Source: Flavobacterium luminosum
GTDB taxonomy: Bacteria; Bacteroidota; Bacteroidia; Flavobacteriales; Flavobacteriaceae
DNA: 64,000 nucleotides
Direction: 5' to 3'
NCBI RefSeq assembly: GCF_023635005.1
Contig: NZ_JAMLJM010000002.1
Span: 124,001-188,000 of the forward strand
Of this stretch, positions 61,952-64,000 are shown piece after piece. The notes beneath the pieces are model-generated. The model was given only the letters and a program-made list of their open reading frames with translations. It searched no databases and had not been told where the DNA came from. The translations under genes and the position numbers were made by a program. Every line of letters begins with the position of its first letter. The stretch's first letter is position 1.

Positions 61952-64000
61952 ATGGAATATTTTATAGAAGTTATTTTACCCATTGCACTTCCGCAGACTT
62001 TTACGTATAAAGTTTCAGAAGCTGAATTTGATTACATAAAAATAGGCTCTCGTGTGGCAGTGCCGTTTGGGAAAAGTAAATTCTATACCGGATTAGTTCA
62101 ACAAAAAAATTATAATCCTCCAACTTTATACGAAGCAAAAGAAATTCATCAAATTATTGATGCTTTTCCAGTAGTGACACAAATCCAACTCAAACATTGG
62201 GAATGGATTGCTACCTATTATATGTGTTGTATCGGCGAAGTTTACAGAACGGCTTTGCCTACAGCCTTATTATTAGAAAGTGAAACCATTATTTCGGCGA
62301 ATCGAAATGAAGAAATAATAACAGATAACCTCACAGATGAAGAGTATCTGGTGGTTGAAGCTTTACAACAACAAAGTTCTTTAAAAATTACAGAAGTAAC
62401 GTCTATTCTTAACAAAAAGAAGGTGCTTCCAATTGTACACCAATTGTTAAATAAAGGGGTAATCACGCTTCAGGAAGAAATGGTGGACCAATATAAACCA
62501 AAATTGGTGCGCTATGTTCGTTTGTATCCTGAATTTAATGAGGCCAATAAGTTAGAATCACTTCTGTTGCTACTGAAAAGTGCTCAGAAGCAAAAAGAAG
62601 TAGTGTTGAGTTATTTTCAATTGAAAGCGACTCTGAAAAAGCCTATTTCCGTAAAAGAATTATCAGAATCTTCAGGAATAAGCACGACGGTTATCAAAGC
62701 ATTAATCGATAAAGAAATTTTTGAAGAATACTACATTCAACAAGACCGAGTTTCTTTTGATGAGGTTGAAGAAAGTCAAATTAATTTAAGTCTGCCTCAA
62801 TCTGAAGCCTTACAAAAAATACAACAAGGGTTCGACAATAAAGAGGTATGCTTGCTGCATGGAGTTACAGCTTCAGGTAAGACAGAAGTGTACATTAAAT
62901 TAATAGAAAGTTACTTATTACAAGGGAAACAGATTCTGTATTTATTGCCAGAAATAGCATTAACAACACAATTGGTTTCAAGACTAACTCAACATTTTGG
63001 AAATAAAGTAGCTGTTTTTCATTCTAAATATACAAATAACGAGAGAGTAGAGGTTTGGGGTCAAGTCTTACATTCTTCAGAGAAAGCGCAGATAGTAATT
63101 GGGGCTCGATCGGCTTTATTTTTACCTTTTCAAGATTTAGGTTTAATTATAGTCGACGAAGAACACGAACAGACTTTTAAACAAGTAGATCCCGCTCCAA
63201 GATATCATGCCCGAGATGCGGCAATTGTATTGGCTAAGTTTCACGATGCTAAAGTTTTGTTAGGGTCAGCAACACCAAGTATCGAAAGTTATTATAATGC
63301 ACAAATTGGCAAGTATGCTCTAGTCGAATTAAGTGAACGTTTTGGTAATGCCGTATTGCCTGAAATTCATTTAGTGGACCTAAAAGACAATTACTTTCGA
63401 AAAAAAATGACAGGCCATTTTAGTCAATTTTTAATCGATGCGATCACCGAAGCTTTGTATAATGGAGAACAAATTATTTTGTTTCAAAATCGTCGAGGTT
63501 ATTCTCCGGTAATCGAATGTTTAACGTGTGGACATGTTCCGCAATGTCCTCATTGTGATGTCAGTTTAACCTATCATAAGTTTAAAAATCAGTTGCGATG
63601 TCATTACTGTGGCTATAGTATGGCTAAACCTAATGCTTGCCACGCTTGCTCCAGCATAGACCTTACTTCGAAAGGATTTGGAACCGAGCAGATTGAAATG
63701 GAATTGAGTTCCTTGTTTCCAACCAAAAACATCAAACGAATGGATCAAGATACTACTCGTGGGAAATATGCTTTTGAGAGGTTGATTGATAGTTTTAAAA
63801 ACAGAGAAATAGATATTTTGGTGGGAACTCAAATGTTGGCCAAAGGACTCGATTTCGATAATGTTTCTTTGGTGGGAATTCTAAATGCCGATTCTATGTT
63901 GTATTTTCCTGATTTTAGAGCCTTCGAACGTAGTTATCAAATGATGACTCAAGTATCGGGTAGGGCAGGGCGATCAGAAAAAAAAGGAAAAGTAGTCATA
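61952..64000 (+). CDS. priA: Primosomal protein N' (PriA helicase), 5' part (cut by window edge)
   Basis: The frame is open from the ATG at 61952 to the window end, giving 683 codons. It is a superfamily 2 replication-restart helicase: N-terminal 3'-end-binding domain (MEYFIEVILPIALPQTFTYKV), Walker A GVTASGKTEVY, the DEEH box, GSATPSIES, zinc-binding CxxC pairs (CLTCGHVPQCPHC and CHYCGYS...CHAC), and motif V/VI with VSGRAGR. The common GVTGSGKT is here GVTASGKT. The C-terminus lies beyond the window. Confidence 0.96.
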   Translation, partial: MEYFIEVILPIALPQTFTYKVSEAEFDYIKIGSRVAVPFGKSKFYTGLVQQKNYNPPTLYEAKEIHQIIDAFPVVTQIQLKHWEWIATYYMCCIGEVYRTALPTALLLESETIISANRNEEIITDNLTDEEYLVVEALQQQSSLKITEVTSILNKKKVLPIVHQLLNKGVITLQEEMVDQYKPKLVRYVRLYPEFNEANKLESLLLLLKSAQKQKEVVLSYFQLKATLKKPISVKELSESSGISTTVIKALIDKEIFEEYYIQQDRVSFDEVEESQINLSLPQSEALQKIQQGFDNKEVCLLHGVTASGKTEVYIKLIESYLLQGKQILYLLPEIALTTQLVSRLTQHFGNKVAVFHSKYTNNERVEVWGQVLHSSEKAQIVIGARSALFLPFQDLGLIIVDEEHEQTFKQVDPAPRYHARDAAIVLAKFHDAKVLLGSATPSIESYYNAQIGKYALVELSERFGNAVLPEIHLVDLKDNYFRKKMTGHFSQFLIDAITEALYNGEQIILFQNRRGYSPVIECLTCGHVPQCPHCDVSLTYHKFKNQLRCHYCGYSMAKPNACHACSSIDLTSKGFGTEQIEMELSSLFPTKNIKRMDQDTTRGKYAFERLIDSFKNREIDILVGTQMLAKGLDFDNVSLVGILNADSMLYFPDFRAFERSYQMMTQVSGRAGRSEKKGKVVI

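Noticed and set aside
62242..63832. Minus-strand ORFs within priA
   Set aside because: priA is open across the entire region with all helicase motifs, so these are shadows.

Overview
The window is AT-rich chromosomal DNA from a Bacteroidetes, most likely a Flavobacterium-type member of the Flavobacteriia. The evidence is a pair of type IX secretion (gliding-motility) adhesin-like genes, Bacteroidetes-only families (DUF5606, DUF349 proteins, OstA-like protein, 2TM-domain proteins), a near absence of Shine-Dalgarno sequences, and many promoter -7 elements of the form TAnnTTTG. Sixty-four protein genes are supported, two of them cut by the window ends. No tRNA, rRNA, CRISPR array or intact insertion sequence was seen.

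Layout. 1-4752: two T9SS cargo genes, a nucleoid-associated protein, a pRiA4b ORF-3-like protein and a VOC-family protein. 5145-9049: a small secreted protein coupled to a LytS-type histidine kinase that carries a C-terminal 2TM domain, a free-standing 2TM protein, a LytTR response regulator and two thioredoxin-fold proteins. 9090-12612: heme A synthase, CCA-adding-type enzyme, a GxxExxY protein flanked by perfect 18-bp inverted repeats, and the tRNA t6A enzyme TsaC/Sua5. 12720-20964: first surface-glycan locus (glycosyltransferases, TupA-type ATP-grasp protein, a QueC-like PP-loop protein, LPS-kinase-like protein, sugar epimerase, GT9). 20980-27915: housekeeping genes dapD, NlpE/META lipoprotein, ruvX, mqo, a candidate structured RNA, def, DUF5606, mazG and a secreted protein. 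27931-44402: DUF349, aroE, TPR, class III aminotransferase, OstA-like, ClC channel, purA, fur, relA/spoT, serine hydrolase and TrmH methyltransferase, nearly all on the minus strand. 44500-50568: a MoxR/DUF58/DUF4350/DUF4129/SpoIIM cluster with a divergent RDD gene. 50573-59109: second surface-glycan locus with an amino-deoxysugar module (FdtA-like isomerase, FdtB-like aminotransferase, GNAT-like acyltransferase), a Wzx-type flippase and five glycosyltransferases. 59110-64000: rlmH, nadC, BrkB/YihY, DUF2147 and the 5' part of priA.

The two glycan loci probably contribute to O-antigen or LPS outer-core synthesis. The second makes a 3-amino-3,6-dideoxyhexose and exports a lipid-linked unit. Neither contains rmlA/rmlB or a clear polymerase, so those functions must lie elsewhere. 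The items most worth follow-up are the QueC-like enzyme inside a glycan operon, the GxxExxY gene bounded by perfect inverted repeats, and the promoter-driven structured RNA before def. Functions are assigned from recognised motifs and family knowledge. No database search was run.
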